DNA of 64,000 bases from Clostridium intestinale DSM 6191 (GTDB lineage: Bacteria > Bacillota > Clostridia > Clostridiales > Clostridiaceae): positions 45,024 to 109,023 of the forward strand of contig NZ_FQXU01000007.1 in NCBI RefSeq assembly GCF_900130055.1, given 5' to 3'. The translations under genes and the position numbers were made by a program. Positions 34,071 to 41,842 of this stretch are shown here, piece by piece; position 1 is the stretch's first letter, and the number at the start of each line of letters is the position of its first letter. Under the pieces are notes generated by a model. The model was not told where the DNA came from and did no database searches. It saw only the letters and a program-made list of their open reading frames with translations.

Positions 34071-34346
34071 TTATATATTACTTTTTTCTTCTCTTATTAT
34101 TCTTCTTATAGTCTGCTCAGATAGATAATACTTTTCTGTTAAAGATCTTACGGACATACCTCTATTATAGAAACTAAATATTTCTTTATTTCTGTCTCTT
34201 AAGTCTCTTTTAACTCCACTATTTTCTCCCCAAGCTTTTTTATTTTCAACTTTTCTAGGTATATATAAATAACTACCATCAATATATTGTTGAATGATTT
34301 CAACTAATTCTTCTGGTAATATATTTTGTGCTTTTTCATATTTCAT
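34071..34346 (-). CDS. CD3324-family HTH protein
   Basis: A 91-aa protein, starting MKYEKAQNILPEELVEIIQQYIDGSYLYIP as in the CD3324 family, with a C-terminal helix-turn-helix (FYNRGMSVRSLTEKYYLSEQTIRRII) like Mor/resolvase-type domains. It is probably a small DNA-binding regulator with an unknown target. AGGAGCAAAAGGTT precedes the ATG. It lies 24 bases before gloA and downstream of an unusual structured leader with a 21-codon ORF. Confidence 0.85.
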   Translation of the reverse strand: MKYEKAQNILPEELVEIIQQYIDGSYLYIPRKVENKKAWGENSGVKRDLRDRNKEIFSFYNRGMSVRSLTEKYYLSEQTIRRIIREEKSNI

Positions 34347-34386
34347 AACCTTTTGCTCCTATCTACATTTTTAGTTGTAAATAATA

Positions 34387-34479
34387 GAGCAAAGTTCACA
34401 CAAAAATATTACAGCCTGTAAATTCTAGAAAGGCCCTGAACATAGAGTATGTTCTTTATATCTCTGTAGGACTTTGCTC
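34387..34479 (-). ncRNA. Candidate structured leader RNA before the CD3324 gene
   Basis: On the minus strand GAGCAAAGTCC (34469-34479) pairs with GAACTTTGCTC (34387-34397), closing a junction. Inside are the perfect hairpin GAACATA-CTC-TATGTTC (34438-34454) and GCCT / AGGC (34414-34434). The 5' arm of the closing stem is also the last codons of a 21-codon ORF, so translation could reshape it. It matches no riboswitch class I know. Confidence 0.4.
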
Positions 34480-34521
34480 AGAGCCTTGGCTAGAAACATT
34501 TAGTTTTTTAACAACCTTCAT
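34456..34521 (-). CDS. Candidate 21-codon leader ORF
   Basis: ATG at 34519-34521 with AAGGGGTGAT eight bases upstream and TAA at 34456-34458. The peptide begins MKVVKKLNVSSQ and ends GSEQSPTEI. It has a basic start and a polar end, with no signal peptide. Its last third overlaps the closing stem of a folded RNA, and the next gene is CD3324-like. It may be a regulatory uORF. It is too short to judge by composition. Confidence 0.4.
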   Translation of the reverse strand: MKVVKKLNVSSQGSEQSPTEI

Positions 34522-34615
34522 ATTTCTATCACCCCTTATATCTTTATATTTTCTCTTTAATTTTAACTGCTTTTTAATTACAATTCAACTATTCTCATAG
34601 GTTTTCTATAAAATC

Positions 34616-34647
34616 AAAAAAGTATCACTTTTCAGCAATACTCTTTT
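34616..34647 (-). terminator. Sulfate ABC operon terminator
   Basis: AAAAGAGTAT / ATACTTTTTT stem just past the cysA stop, ending in a T-run on the minus strand. The rest of 34347-34653 holds the structured leader described above. Confidence 0.7.
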
Positions 34648-34653
34648 GATATA

Positions 34654-35727
34654 TTATATAACATAATCCTCTTGAATAAATACTTTGATTTCTTTAGGTC
34701 TTATATATACCTCTTCGCCAATCTGTATCTTCAGTTGTGTATATACTTCCTTACTTAATTCAGCCTCTAAGTATTCCTCACTTTCTTCACTCTTTAACTC
34801 TACATTTACTATAGATCCAACGGCTCTTACAAACAATACTTTTGCCTTTATAAACCCTTCTCGCCCACCATCTTTTATTATTTCGATATTGTGAGGTCTA
34901 GCGTAACTTAATGCCTTTCCATCTTTTTTATCCTCATATTCTGGAGTTTCCAATTCTATATCTCCTATTTTAACCTTACCATTGTTTACCCTGCCATGAA
35001 ACAGATTAACGTTTCCTAAGAAGTTGTACACAAATGGATTAACTGGATTGTCGTATACTTCTTCTGGAGTTCCTATCTGTTCAATTTTCCCTTCATTTAG
35101 AACCACAATCCTATCAGCTACATCTAAAGCTTCTTCTTGATCATGAGTTACAAACACACTAGTTATATGATATTCATCATGAAGTCTTCTAAGCCATCGT
35201 CTTAAATCTTTTCTAACTTTAGCATCTAGCGCTCCAAACGGTTCATCTAATAATAATACCTTAGGCTCAACAGCTAATGCTCTTGCTAAGGCAATTCTCT
35301 GCCTTTGCCCCCCAGATAATTGACTTGGGTATCTATTTGCCATACCTTCCATCTTAACCAAAGATAGTAACTCAAGTACTTTGTCATTAATTTCTTTTTT
35401 ACTTAATCTTTCTTTTCTTGGCTTAATTCTAAGGCCAAACGCTATATTTTCAAATACCGTCATATTTCTAAATAACGCATAATGTTGAAATACAAAACCT
35501 ATATTCCTATCTTGGGTGTCTTTATTTGTATTATCTTCTCCATCAAAATATATTTGTCCAATATCTGCCGTTTCTAAACCAGCTATAATCCTTAAAAGTG
35601 TAGTTTTTCCTGAGCCTGATGGTCCAAGAAGTGCTATAAGTTCTCCTGTATTAATCTTTAAATCTATATTATTAAGTGCCTTATAAGAACCAAATTCTTT
35701 TGATATACCTTTTACATCAATGCTCAC
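34654..35727 (-). CDS. cysA: Sulfate/thiosulfate ABC transporter ATPase
   Basis: Powers sulfate import. Walker [11 protein letters not shown]-loop FVFQHYALF, signature [15 protein letters not shown], Walker [12 protein letters not shown] and H-loop VTHDQ are all present. A C-terminal TOBE-like domain (about 240-357) is as in CysA. The start is GTG at 35727, with GGGG nine bases upstream, overlapping the end of cysW by 11 bases. It is the last gene of cysP-cysT-cysW-cysA. Confidence 0.95.
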   Translation of the reverse strand: MSIDVKGISKEFGSYKALNNIDLKINTGELIALLGPSGSGKTTLLRIIAGLETADIGQIYFDGEDNTNKDTQDRNIGFVFQHYALFRNMTVFENIAFGLRIKPRKERLSKKEINDKVLELLSLVKMEGMANRYPSQLSGGQRQRIALARALAVEPKVLLLDEPFGALDAKVRKDLRRWLRRLHDEYHITSVFVTHDQEEALDVADRIVVLNEGKIEQIGTPEEVYDNPVNPFVYNFLGNVNLFHGRVNNGKVKIGDIELETPEYEDKKDGKALSYARPHNIEIIKDGGREGFIKAKVLFVRAVGSIVNVELKSEESEEYLEAELSKEVYTQLKIQIGEEVYIRPKEIKVFIQEDYVI

Positions 35728-36622
35728 TTTTTACAACCCCTTCTTCATTAATGTTTAACTGACTAACCTTCCACTCCGATATATTCTTTATTATTAAATT
35801 AATCAAAGCAATTATTGTAAGTAGAGATGCTACAGCAAATGATGCTGAATATTGATATTCATTATATAAAATCTCTACATGCAGAGGGAGTGTGTTTGTA
35901 AGACCACGTATATGTCCTGAAACAACTGAAACTGCGCCAAATTCTCCTGCTGCTCGTGCTGTTGTTAAAATTACTCCATAAAATAATGCCCATTTTATAT
36001 TGGGTAATGTCACTTTAAAAAATGTTTGCCATCCATTTGCTCCTAAAGTTAAAGCAGCTTCTTCTTCTGCCGTTCCTAAAGATTGCATAAGAGGTATTAA
36101 CTCCCTAGCAACAAACGGCATGGTTACAAATGTAGTTGCTATAATTATTCCTGGTGGTGCAAATATAATCTTTATATTATTGGCATTTAGAAAATCTGCA
36201 AAAAGACCATGGTTAGTACTAAAAAGTAATACAAATATTAATCCAGCTATAACTGGAGAAATAGCAAAAGGAATATCTAAAAGAGTAAGCAAAATACTTT
36301 TTCCCTTAAATTCAAATTTACCTAATGCCCAAGATGCTGCTAAGCCAAATATTGTGTTTATTGGTACAGCAACTAACACAGTTAATAAAGTTAGTCTTAA
36401 TGCATCTAATGCCACTGGATCTGTTATAGCTTTGATATATAAATCGAAACCTTTCTCGAAGGCTTTTGCAAATACAGCAATTAAAGGTATTATGAGTAGT
36501 AGCGTTAAATATATAAGTGCTATTGAAATAAGAATTATTTTTGTTAATTTACTTTCATCTGTAGATGAGTTGTTTTTTTGCTTGGATTTATTATTAATTC
36601 TTAATGATACATTCCCTGCCAT
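35717..36622 (-). CDS. cysW: Sulfate ABC transporter permease CysW
   Basis: A 301-aa inner-membrane permease with about six helices. A cytosolic N-terminus rich in Lys/Asn precedes TM1 ([23 protein letters not shown] region). The EAA loop reads [24 protein letters not shown], with [18 protein letters not shown] behind it as in CysW/ModB-type permeases. AGGAGG precedes the ATG. It pairs with the CysT permease encoded nine bases upstream. Confidence 0.95.
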   Translation of the reverse strand: MAGNVSLRINNKSKQKNNSSTDESKLTKIILISIALIYLTLLLIIPLIAVFAKAFEKGFDLYIKAITDPVALDALRLTLLTVLVAVPINTIFGLAASWALGKFEFKGKSILLTLLDIPFAISPVIAGLIFVLLFSTNHGLFADFLNANNIKIIFAPPGIIIATTFVTMPFVARELIPLMQSLGTAEEEAALTLGANGWQTFFKVTLPNIKWALFYGVILTTARAAGEFGAVSVVSGHIRGLTNTLPLHVEILYNEYQYSASFAVASLLTIIALINLIIKNISEWKVSQLNINEEGVVKSEH

Positions 36623-36631
36623 GTTAACCTC

Positions 36632-37483
36632 CTATACTCTTGAATATCTCTTTGAATTCCACCATTGAAATATATTAATTAATAGTAGAATAAAAAAAGA
36701 AGTTATCAGAAGAACTGCCGCAATTGCACTTCCTCCAGCATAATCATATTGCTCTAGCTTAGTCCTTATAAGTAGAGGAGCTATTTCAGTTCTCATAGGC
36801 ATATTCCCTGATATAAATACTACTGATCCATACTCTCCTAAGGCTCTTGAGAATGCTAGAGAAAATCCTGTAATTAAAGCTGGTGTTATCTCTGGAAGTA
36901 TTATCTTTATAAATGTTATTAATCTATTTGCACCTAAACTAGCAGCAGCTTCTTCAACTTCTCTTTCCAGATTTATTAATACAGGTTGTACAGTACGAAC
37001 AACAAAAGGTAACCCTATGAAGGTTAATGCAACTATTATTCCTAAAGGTGTAAATGAAACTTTTATTCCTAATGGAGTTAAGAATTTTCCTATCCATCCA
37101 TTTTCAGCATATAAAGTAGTTAATGCAATACCTGCAACTGCAGTTGGAAGTGCAAATGGAAGATCTACAATCCCATCTATAAGCTTTCTACCTGGAAAAT
37201 CATATCTTACAAGAACCCAGGCTATTATAACACCAAAAATTGTATTTATAATCCCAGCTGCTAAGGATGTTCCAAAAGAAAGTTTATATGCAGCCAATAC
37301 TCTTTCGGAAGTGGCAGATTCTATGAAACCTTTTAATCCTAAAGATGAAGAATCAAAAAAAATCATTGAGACTGGAATTAAAACCAACAAACTTATATAC
37401 AAAACTGTAAATCCTAATGTTAAATTAAATCCTGGTAAAATACTTTGTTGCTTCAATTTTATTGATTTTGCTTTTAGACTCAT
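36632..37483 (-). CDS. cysT: Sulfate ABC transporter permease CysT
   Basis: A 283-aa permease with six helices. LPFALPTAVAGIALTTLYAENGW and EREVEEAAASLGANRLITFIKIILPEI (EAA loop), then SRALGEYGSVVFISGNMP, identify CysT. I choose the ATG at 37483 with GAGGTG six bases before; the GTG at 37492 is the ribosome site itself. A stable hairpin separates it from the binding-protein gene upstream. Confidence 0.95.
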   Translation of the reverse strand: MSLKAKSIKLKQQSILPGFNLTLGFTVLYISLLVLIPVSMIFFDSSSLGLKGFIESATSERVLAAYKLSFGTSLAAGIINTIFGVIIAWVLVRYDFPGRKLIDGIVDLPFALPTAVAGIALTTLYAENGWIGKFLTPLGIKVSFTPLGIIVALTFIGLPFVVRTVQPVLINLEREVEEAAASLGANRLITFIKIILPEITPALITGFSLAFSRALGEYGSVVFISGNMPMRTEIAPLLIRTKLEQYDYAGGSAIAAVLLITSFFILLLINIFQWWNSKRYSRV

Positions 37484-37512
37484 AAAAAGCACCTCTTTGC
37501 TATTATTAATTC

Positions 37513-37539
37513 AAGAAGTAGTGATTTTCACTACTTCTT
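37513..37539 (-). other. Intercistronic hairpin between the binding protein and cysT
   Basis: Perfect 12-bp arms AAGAAGTAGTGA / TCACTACTTCTT with a 3-base loop and no T-run. Such stems often protect the upstream message, which would give more binding protein than permease. Confidence 0.6.
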
Positions 37540-37552
37540 ATTTATCTAACCT

Positions 37553-38599
37553 CTATTTTTTAGTATATATTTGATCAAAAGTTCCACCATCATCAAAATG
37601 CTCTTTTTGTGCCTTATTCCATCCACCAAAAACATCGTCTATAGTAAATAAATTTATAGTTGGAAACTTCTGAGCATATTTTTTTGCTACAGCTTCATTT
37701 CTTGGACGATAGAAGTTTTTTGCTGCAATTTCTTGTCCATCATCAGAATATAGATATTCTAAATAAGCTTCAGCAACTTCTCTAGTTCCTTTTTTATCAA
37801 CATTTTTATCAACTACAGCAACTGGTGGTTCAGCTAATATACTTACTGAAGGAACTACTATATCGAATTTTCCTTCACCAAGTTCTTCAACAGATAAAAA
37901 AGCTTCATTCTCCCAGGCTACTAATACATCACCTATTCCACGTTCAACAAATGTAGTTGTTGCTCCTCTAGCCCCTGAGTCTAAAACAGGAACATTTGCA
38001 AATAACTGTTTTACAAAATCTTTAGCTTTCTCTTGACTTCCGCTATTTTTCTCTAGAGCATATCCCCAAGCTGCAAGGTAATTCCAACGAGCTCCACCTG
38101 AAGTTTTAGGATTTGGAGTTATTACTTCTACACCAGGTTTAATTAAATCATCCCAATCCTTAATATTTTTAGGATTTCCTTTTCTAACTAAAAAAACTAT
38201 TGTTGATGTATATGGAGTAGAATTATTTGGCAATTTTGTTTGCCACTTTGGATCTATTTGTTCTCCTTTTCCATTAATAGAGTCAATATCTGCTGCTAGC
38301 GCTAAAGTTACTACATCAGCATCTAACCCGTCTAATACCGATTTAGCCTGAGCTCCAGATCCTCCATGTGATTGCTTTATAGTTACTTCTTGCCCTTTCT
38401 TTTCTTTCCAATACTTCGCAAAAGCTTCATTAAACTGTGTATACAATTCTCTTGTTGGATCATAGGACACATTTAATAATTCTACGCTTCCATTTGAACT
38501 CTCTCCAGCTGAATTATTTTTACTACTGCAACCTGATAAAACCCCCAAAGTCAAAATTCCAGCTAAAAATACAACACCTATTTTTTTTCTTAACATCAT
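37553..38599 (-). CDS. sbp: Sulfate-binding lipoprotein
   Basis: Extracellular sulfate receptor, 348 aa. [24 protein letters not shown] is a lipoprotein signal ending in the lipobox LSGC. The mature part has [11 protein letters not shown] near the start, [43 protein letters not shown] and [14 protein letters not shown], all typical of CysP/Sbp. GGGGCGATTA precedes the ATG. It is the first gene of the operon, behind a leader with a Cys-Cys ORF and a terminator-like hairpin. Confidence 0.94.
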   Translation of the reverse strand: MMLRKKIGVVFLAGILTLGVLSGCSSKNNSAGESSNGSVELLNVSYDPTRELYTQFNEAFAKYWKEKKGQEVTIKQSHGGSGAQAKSVLDGLDADVVTLALAADIDSINGKGEQIDPKWQTKLPNNSTPYTSTIVFLVRKGNPKNIKDWDDLIKPGVEVITPNPKTSGGARWNYLAAWGYALEKNSGSQEKAKDFVKQLFANVPVLDSGARGATTTFVERGIGDVLVAWENEAFLSVEELGEGKFDIVVPSVSILAEPPVAVVDKNVDKKGTREVAEAYLEYLYSDDGQEIAAKNFYRPRNEAVAKKYAQKFPTINLFTIDDVFGGWNKAQKEHFDDGGTFDQIYTKK

Positions 38600-38659
38600 T
38601 AATCGCCCCTTTTATTATTTTATATTTTCCCTATTGATTTTCTATGAATTGCTATAAAT

Positions 38660-38690
38660 AAAAAAGTAACGTATCTATTTCACCCTTTTT
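38660..38690 (-). terminator. Candidate attenuator hairpin before the sulfate-binding gene
   Basis: AAAAAGGGTGA / TTACTTTTTT can pair as about ten pairs with one bulge and two G-U pairs. The loop is about ten bases and TTTTTTATTT follows. It lies 60 bases before the start codon, so it can act only as an attenuator. Confidence 0.45.
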
Positions 38691-38782
38691 CTATAATCCC
38701 TATATAATTAATAGAGTATTGAGTAAAATAAATAGTACACTTTACTTGTACCTAGATTGTAATATTTATTTGATTTTTACTA

Positions 38783-38830
38783 TCAACAGCAATACATAGA
38801 ATAACTAATTAAATATACTTTTTTAGCCAT
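38783..38830 (-). CDS. Candidate cysteine leader peptide, 15 aa
   Basis: ATG at 38828-38830 with GAGGAG seven bases upstream; TGA at 38783-38785. The peptide is MAKKVYLISYSMYCC, with the two Cys codons (TGC TGT) immediately before the stop. Position, ribosome site and tandem Cys codons fit a leader whose translation senses charged tRNA-Cys for the sulfate operon. Polycysteine leader ORFs upstream of sulfur genes are known in mycobacteria; I know of no such case described here. Confidence 0.55.
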   Translation of the reverse strand: MAKKVYLISYSMYCC

Positions 38831-38878
38831 AATATTACTCCTCATATTATTAATTCATATTATTCCTACTTTTAATAT

Positions 38879-38896
38879 ATGAATAATATTATTCAT
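38879..38896. promoter_or_regulatory. 18-bp palindrome over the sulfate promoter
   Basis: ATGAATAATATTATTCAT is perfectly self-complementary and overlaps the expected -10 region. It could bind the Rrf2 protein encoded just upstream, but differs from the repeat at 39395-39427. Confidence 0.5.
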
Positions 38897-38942
38897 CAAA
38901 ATGGTCAAGTTGTCAAGTAATTCCTAAAACTTTTAAAAAATA

Positions 38943-38971
38943 AAATGAGTACCCTTTACGGATACTCATTT
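38943..38971 (-). terminator. rrf2 terminator
   Basis: Perfect 9-bp arms AAATGAGTA / TACTCATTT, followed by TTTTATTTTTT on the minus strand, immediately after the rrf2 stop. Confidence 0.9.
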
Positions 38972-38972
38972 G

Positions 38973-39374
38973 TTAAATTAAATCTTTAATTGTTGTATTT
39001 TCTAACTTTTCAGATATGTAATCTCTAATATCTCTAAAAACCTTAATTAGATTTTGATTTTGCTCAATTGGTGAATTTTCATAAAAATATTCACTTACTG
39101 ATTCTACTGGAGCTAAGGCCCCATCCATAAGTCTTATAATTTCAGCTAATGTTATTTCTTCTGGTGCTTTTGAAAGTTTATATCCTCCACTTATTCCTCT
39201 AACTGCTCTTACGTACCCAGTACCTTTAAGTAAAGACAATATCTGTTCCAAATATCTTTTAGGTATATCATTTTCTTCTGATATTTCAGACGCATTTACA
39301 AGTTTAATATTGTAGTTTCTTCCTAAGTGAATTAATGCCAAACACGCATATTCACCTTTTCTAGATAGCTTCAA
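38973..39374 (-). CDS. Rrf2-family regulator, CymR-like
   Basis: A 133-aa winged-helix protein. LSRKGEYACLALIHLGRN, ASEISEENDIPKRYLEQILSLLKGTGYVRAVRGISGGYKL and ITLAEIIRLMDG are the Rrf2 core. The three cysteines that hold an Fe-S cluster in IscR are absent, so it resembles CymR, which represses cysteine and sulfur genes together with cysteine synthase. The sulfate operon lies directly downstream and epsC is in the same window. The start is TTG with AAGAGGT upstream. A 13-bp inverted repeat precedes it. Confidence 0.88.
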   Translation of the reverse strand: MKLSRKGEYACLALIHLGRNYNIKLVNASEISEENDIPKRYLEQILSLLKGTGYVRAVRGISGGYKLSKAPEEITLAEIIRLMDGALAPVESVSEYFYENSPIEQNQNLIKVFRDIRDYISEKLENTTIKDLI

Positions 39375-39394
39375 ATTTATTACCTCTTATCATA

Positions 39395-39427
39395 AATTAT
39401 TGTAAACTTAGTTTGTTTACAATAATT
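39395..39427. promoter_or_regulatory. Inverted repeat operator before rrf2
   Basis: AATTATTGTAAAC (39395-39407) and GTTTACAATAATT (39415-39427) are perfect 13-bp arms with a 7-base centre, 21 bases before the rrf2 start codon. Probably an autoregulatory site. Confidence 0.7.
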
Positions 39428-39464
39428 ATATACTTATTCTTTAGATAGAATCAAGAGCTCTTTA

Positions 39465-39845
39465 TTATATTAGCTTTTCTTCCCTTAAAGAAATAATTAC
39501 ATCCATTTGGAAGTTATACTTTTTTCCATATCCCCCCATAACCTTTATCCATAATAAACTTTCATTTTCACAAAGAACTGGATCCTCATTAATTAATTTT
39601 AGTCCTTTAATAGCATACTGCTTATTCATTTTGGACTTTGTATATTTACCCTTTTTTATTCCTTTAATCAAACCTTCTTCACATAACCCTAAAAAAATTC
39701 CTTTTGGACATTTTTTAGTTTGATTTACTGTTTTATTGCCAAAGATTTCAACAACTGCTTTTTCCCAAGCATCATCAGGAGAAATTTCAGGATTTTTTTG
39801 TATTAAATTTACGGCCTTAATAGCTGTTTGACCATACTTACCCAA
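39465..39845 (-). CDS. DUF6979 family protein
   Basis: A 126-aa soluble protein with GKYGQTAIKAVNLI, SPDDAWEKAVVEIFG, KKCPKGIFLGLCEEGLIKGI and YTKSKMNKQYAIKGLKLI, which match from memory the DUF6979 pattern. The function is unknown; the CPKG and GLCEEG cysteines are conserved in the family. TTG at 39845 is chosen, with GGAGG nine bases before; a TTG two codons up is too near. It reads toward rrf2 but about 40 bases of promoter DNA separate them. Confidence 0.75.
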   Translation of the reverse strand: MGKYGQTAIKAVNLIQKNPEISPDDAWEKAVVEIFGNKTVNQTKKCPKGIFLGLCEEGLIKGIKKGKYTKSKMNKQYAIKGLKLINEDPVLCENESLLWIKVMGGYGKKYNFQMDVIISLREEKLI

Positions 39846-40006
39846 ATGCAAATACCTCCAATAGTAATATTACTATAATTTTAACAGTAACCTTGTCTAA
39901 ATAAAAGAATTTATATAAACCTTACATTGCATGTATTATATTTCATATGATATATTAAAGGTAAATTATGCAGGGCTAATCAAAGGCTAAAATAGGGGGC
40001 AATATT

Positions 40007-41776
40007 ATGAACATAGTTGAGAATTTTATGAAGCATTACACAGAAGAGTTTGATTTTTATAGAGAAGCATCTAGACTTTGCTCTCAAATATGTGAAACTA
40101 ATATGGAGCAGATGGGTATCAGGGCTATTGTTACTAATCGTGCAAAAAAAATAGAAAGACTTAGAGATAAACTAGAAAAGAGAAACTTTCATAAAAACTA
40201 TTCTTCCTTCGAAGATATTAATGAAGATATTGTAGATTTTTCTGGGGTTCGTATCGCGCTTTACTTCCCTGGAGACTTAAATAAAGTTCAACAATTTATA
40301 GAATCAAACTTTGAAATTAAGGAATTCAAATCTTTTCCTGAAGATATTGAAAATCCAGATCCTCAAAAACGTGACTATAAAAAGCGTTTCTCTGGTTATT
40401 GGGCTACTCACTACAGAGTTTATTTAAAAAGCAAAGATTTAACTGGTGATTTAAAAAAGTATTCCAATGCTCTTATAGAAATTCAAATCGCTTCTGCACT
40501 TATGCTTGCTTGGGCTGAAGTTGAACATGATTTAATCTATAAGCCTTTTAGCGGGAAATTATCTTATGAAGAATATCAAATTCTAGATGAACTTAATGGC
40601 CTTGTTCTAGCTGGTGAAATTGCTCTTGAACGTCTTCAAAAAGCAGTAAGAACAAGAGTAAGTGAAGCTGGGAAGGAATTTAATAATCATTATGAACTTG
40701 CTATGTTTCTCTACAACCAATTAGGATCTGTCAGCGAAGAAACTCAAAGAGAAATTGTTTTAGGACGTGTAGATTTATTATTTAATTGTTTAAAATCTTC
40801 TAATTTTAACAAACCAGAATATCTAAAAGAGTTTCTTGTTGGAATTAATTCAAATACCAAAACTCGCTCAATCGTTGATCAGATTATGGACAGAATTAGA
40901 GAACTTAACCCTAGTTTGTATGAAAGTTATTTAAATGTTAAACAAAATGAAGAACTAAAATATCAGATGGATACCCTTCAAATGAATCGTGAAAATGGCA
41001 ATAGTCAAGGAGAAGCTAACACTTTAGCTAATATAGGCTATATATATAGCTCAAAAGAAAACTATGATGAAGCTATCAATTACTTTACTCAAGCTGTTCA
41101 GCTTAATAATGAAATTGGTAGTAGGCAGGGGGAAGCTAATCAGCTTCTAAACTTAGGAGCAACTTATAAGCTAAAAGGAGATTTAGAAAAAGCACTTAAA
41201 TTTTCAAATGAATCTTTAAAAATACATATACAAATTTCTTATAAACAAGGTCAAGCTAATGCTCTTGGAAATATAGGAAACATACTATGTTCATATAATA
41301 ATTTTAGCGATGCTTTAAAATATTACAACGATGCACTTGAAATATACAAAGAAACAGAATATAAACGTGGTATAGCTGTTCAACTTAATAATATTGCATC
41401 TGTATTTAAGAATCAAAATAATGTAAGTGAAGCATTAAACTATTATAACGAAGCTCTATATGTTTGTAGAGATAGTGACTATAAACAAGTTGAAGCAGAT
41501 ACTCTTTATAACATAGGACAACTATATCAAAGCACAAATTATTTAGATACAGCTTTAAATTATTATAATGAAGCACTTAATCTTCAAGAAAGTACTGGAA
41601 GCCAAAAGTTAAAGGCCAATATTCTTATAAGTATAGGAGATCTTCTTTATAATAAATCTAATTGTTTAGAAGCCAGCAAATACTATGAAAATGCTCTAAA
41701 AATTTATAATCTGATAGAATTTGAATCTGGAGAAGAGGTTGTTCTTGAAAAAATAAATAACTTAAATATAATTTAA
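40007..41776 (+). CDS. RelA/SpoT-domain nucleotide synthetase fused to TPR repeats
   Basis: A 589-aa fusion. The first 230 residues are a (p)ppGpp-synthetase-type domain: basic VTNRAKKIERLRDKLEKRN (40-60), DFSGVR (77-82), GYWATHYR (130-137), EIQIAS (158-163) and EVEHD (171-175), all key motifs kept. No hydrolase (HD) domain is present. From about 330 to 580 lie six to seven TPR repeats of about 40 residues, each ending in a form like ALNYYNEAL. It may make alarmone when the TPRs sense a partner. GGGGGC precedes the ATG; it is monocistronic with a strong terminator. Confidence 0.88.
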   Translation: MNIVENFMKHYTEEFDFYREASRLCSQICETNMEQMGIRAIVTNRAKKIERLRDKLEKRNFHKNYSSFEDINEDIVDFSGVRIALYFPGDLNKVQQFIESNFEIKEFKSFPEDIENPDPQKRDYKKRFSGYWATHYRVYLKSKDLTGDLKKYSNALIEIQIASALMLAWAEVEHDLIYKPFSGKLSYEEYQILDELNGLVLAGEIALERLQKAVRTRVSEAGKEFNNHYELAMFLYNQLGSVSEETQREIVLGRVDLLFNCLKSSNFNKPEYLKEFLVGINSNTKTRSIVDQIMDRIRELNPSLYESYLNVKQNEELKYQMDTLQMNRENGNSQGEANTLANIGYIYSSKENYDEAINYFTQAVQLNNEIGSRQGEANQLLNLGATYKLKGDLEKALKFSNESLKIHIQISYKQGQANALGNIGNILCSYNNFSDALKYYNDALEIYKETEYKRGIAVQLNNIASVFKNQNNVSEALNYYNEALYVCRDSDYKQVEADTLYNIGQLYQSTNYLDTALNYYNEALNLQESTGSQKLKANILISIGDLLYNKSNCLEASKYYENALKIYNLIEFESGEEVVLEKINNLNII

Positions 41777-41798
41777 ATTATTGCTTTTATAGATATAT

Positions 41799-41837
41799 AA
41801 AAAGCATTCTAAAAACTTAATTTTTAGAATGCTTTTT
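41799..41837. terminator. Strong bidirectional terminator
   Basis: AAAAAGCATTCTAAAAA / TTTTTAGAATGCTTTTT, 17-bp perfect arms with a 5-base loop, between the RelA-TPR gene and the convergent GH4 gene. Confidence 0.95.
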
Positions 41838-41842
41838 TTAAT

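Larger units (their letters stand above)
38600..38972 (-). promoter_or_regulatory. Regulated leader of the sulfate operon
   Basis: This 373-base gap holds, in order on the minus strand: the rrf2 terminator (38943-38971); TTGACA/TTGACC elements near 38905-38920; an 18-bp palindrome ATGAATAATATTATTCAT (38879-38896) over the likely -10; a 15-codon ORF ending Cys-Cys (38783-38830); pairing segments AGTAAA / TTTACT; and a terminator-like hairpin with T-run (38660-38690). The whole looks like an attenuation leader. Confidence 0.6.

Noticed and set aside
39465-41776. RelA/SpoT-TPR and DUF6979 as a toxin-antitoxin pair
   Set aside because: The genes are divergent, and DUF6979 has no known antitoxin role; no small partner gene overlaps the synthetase.
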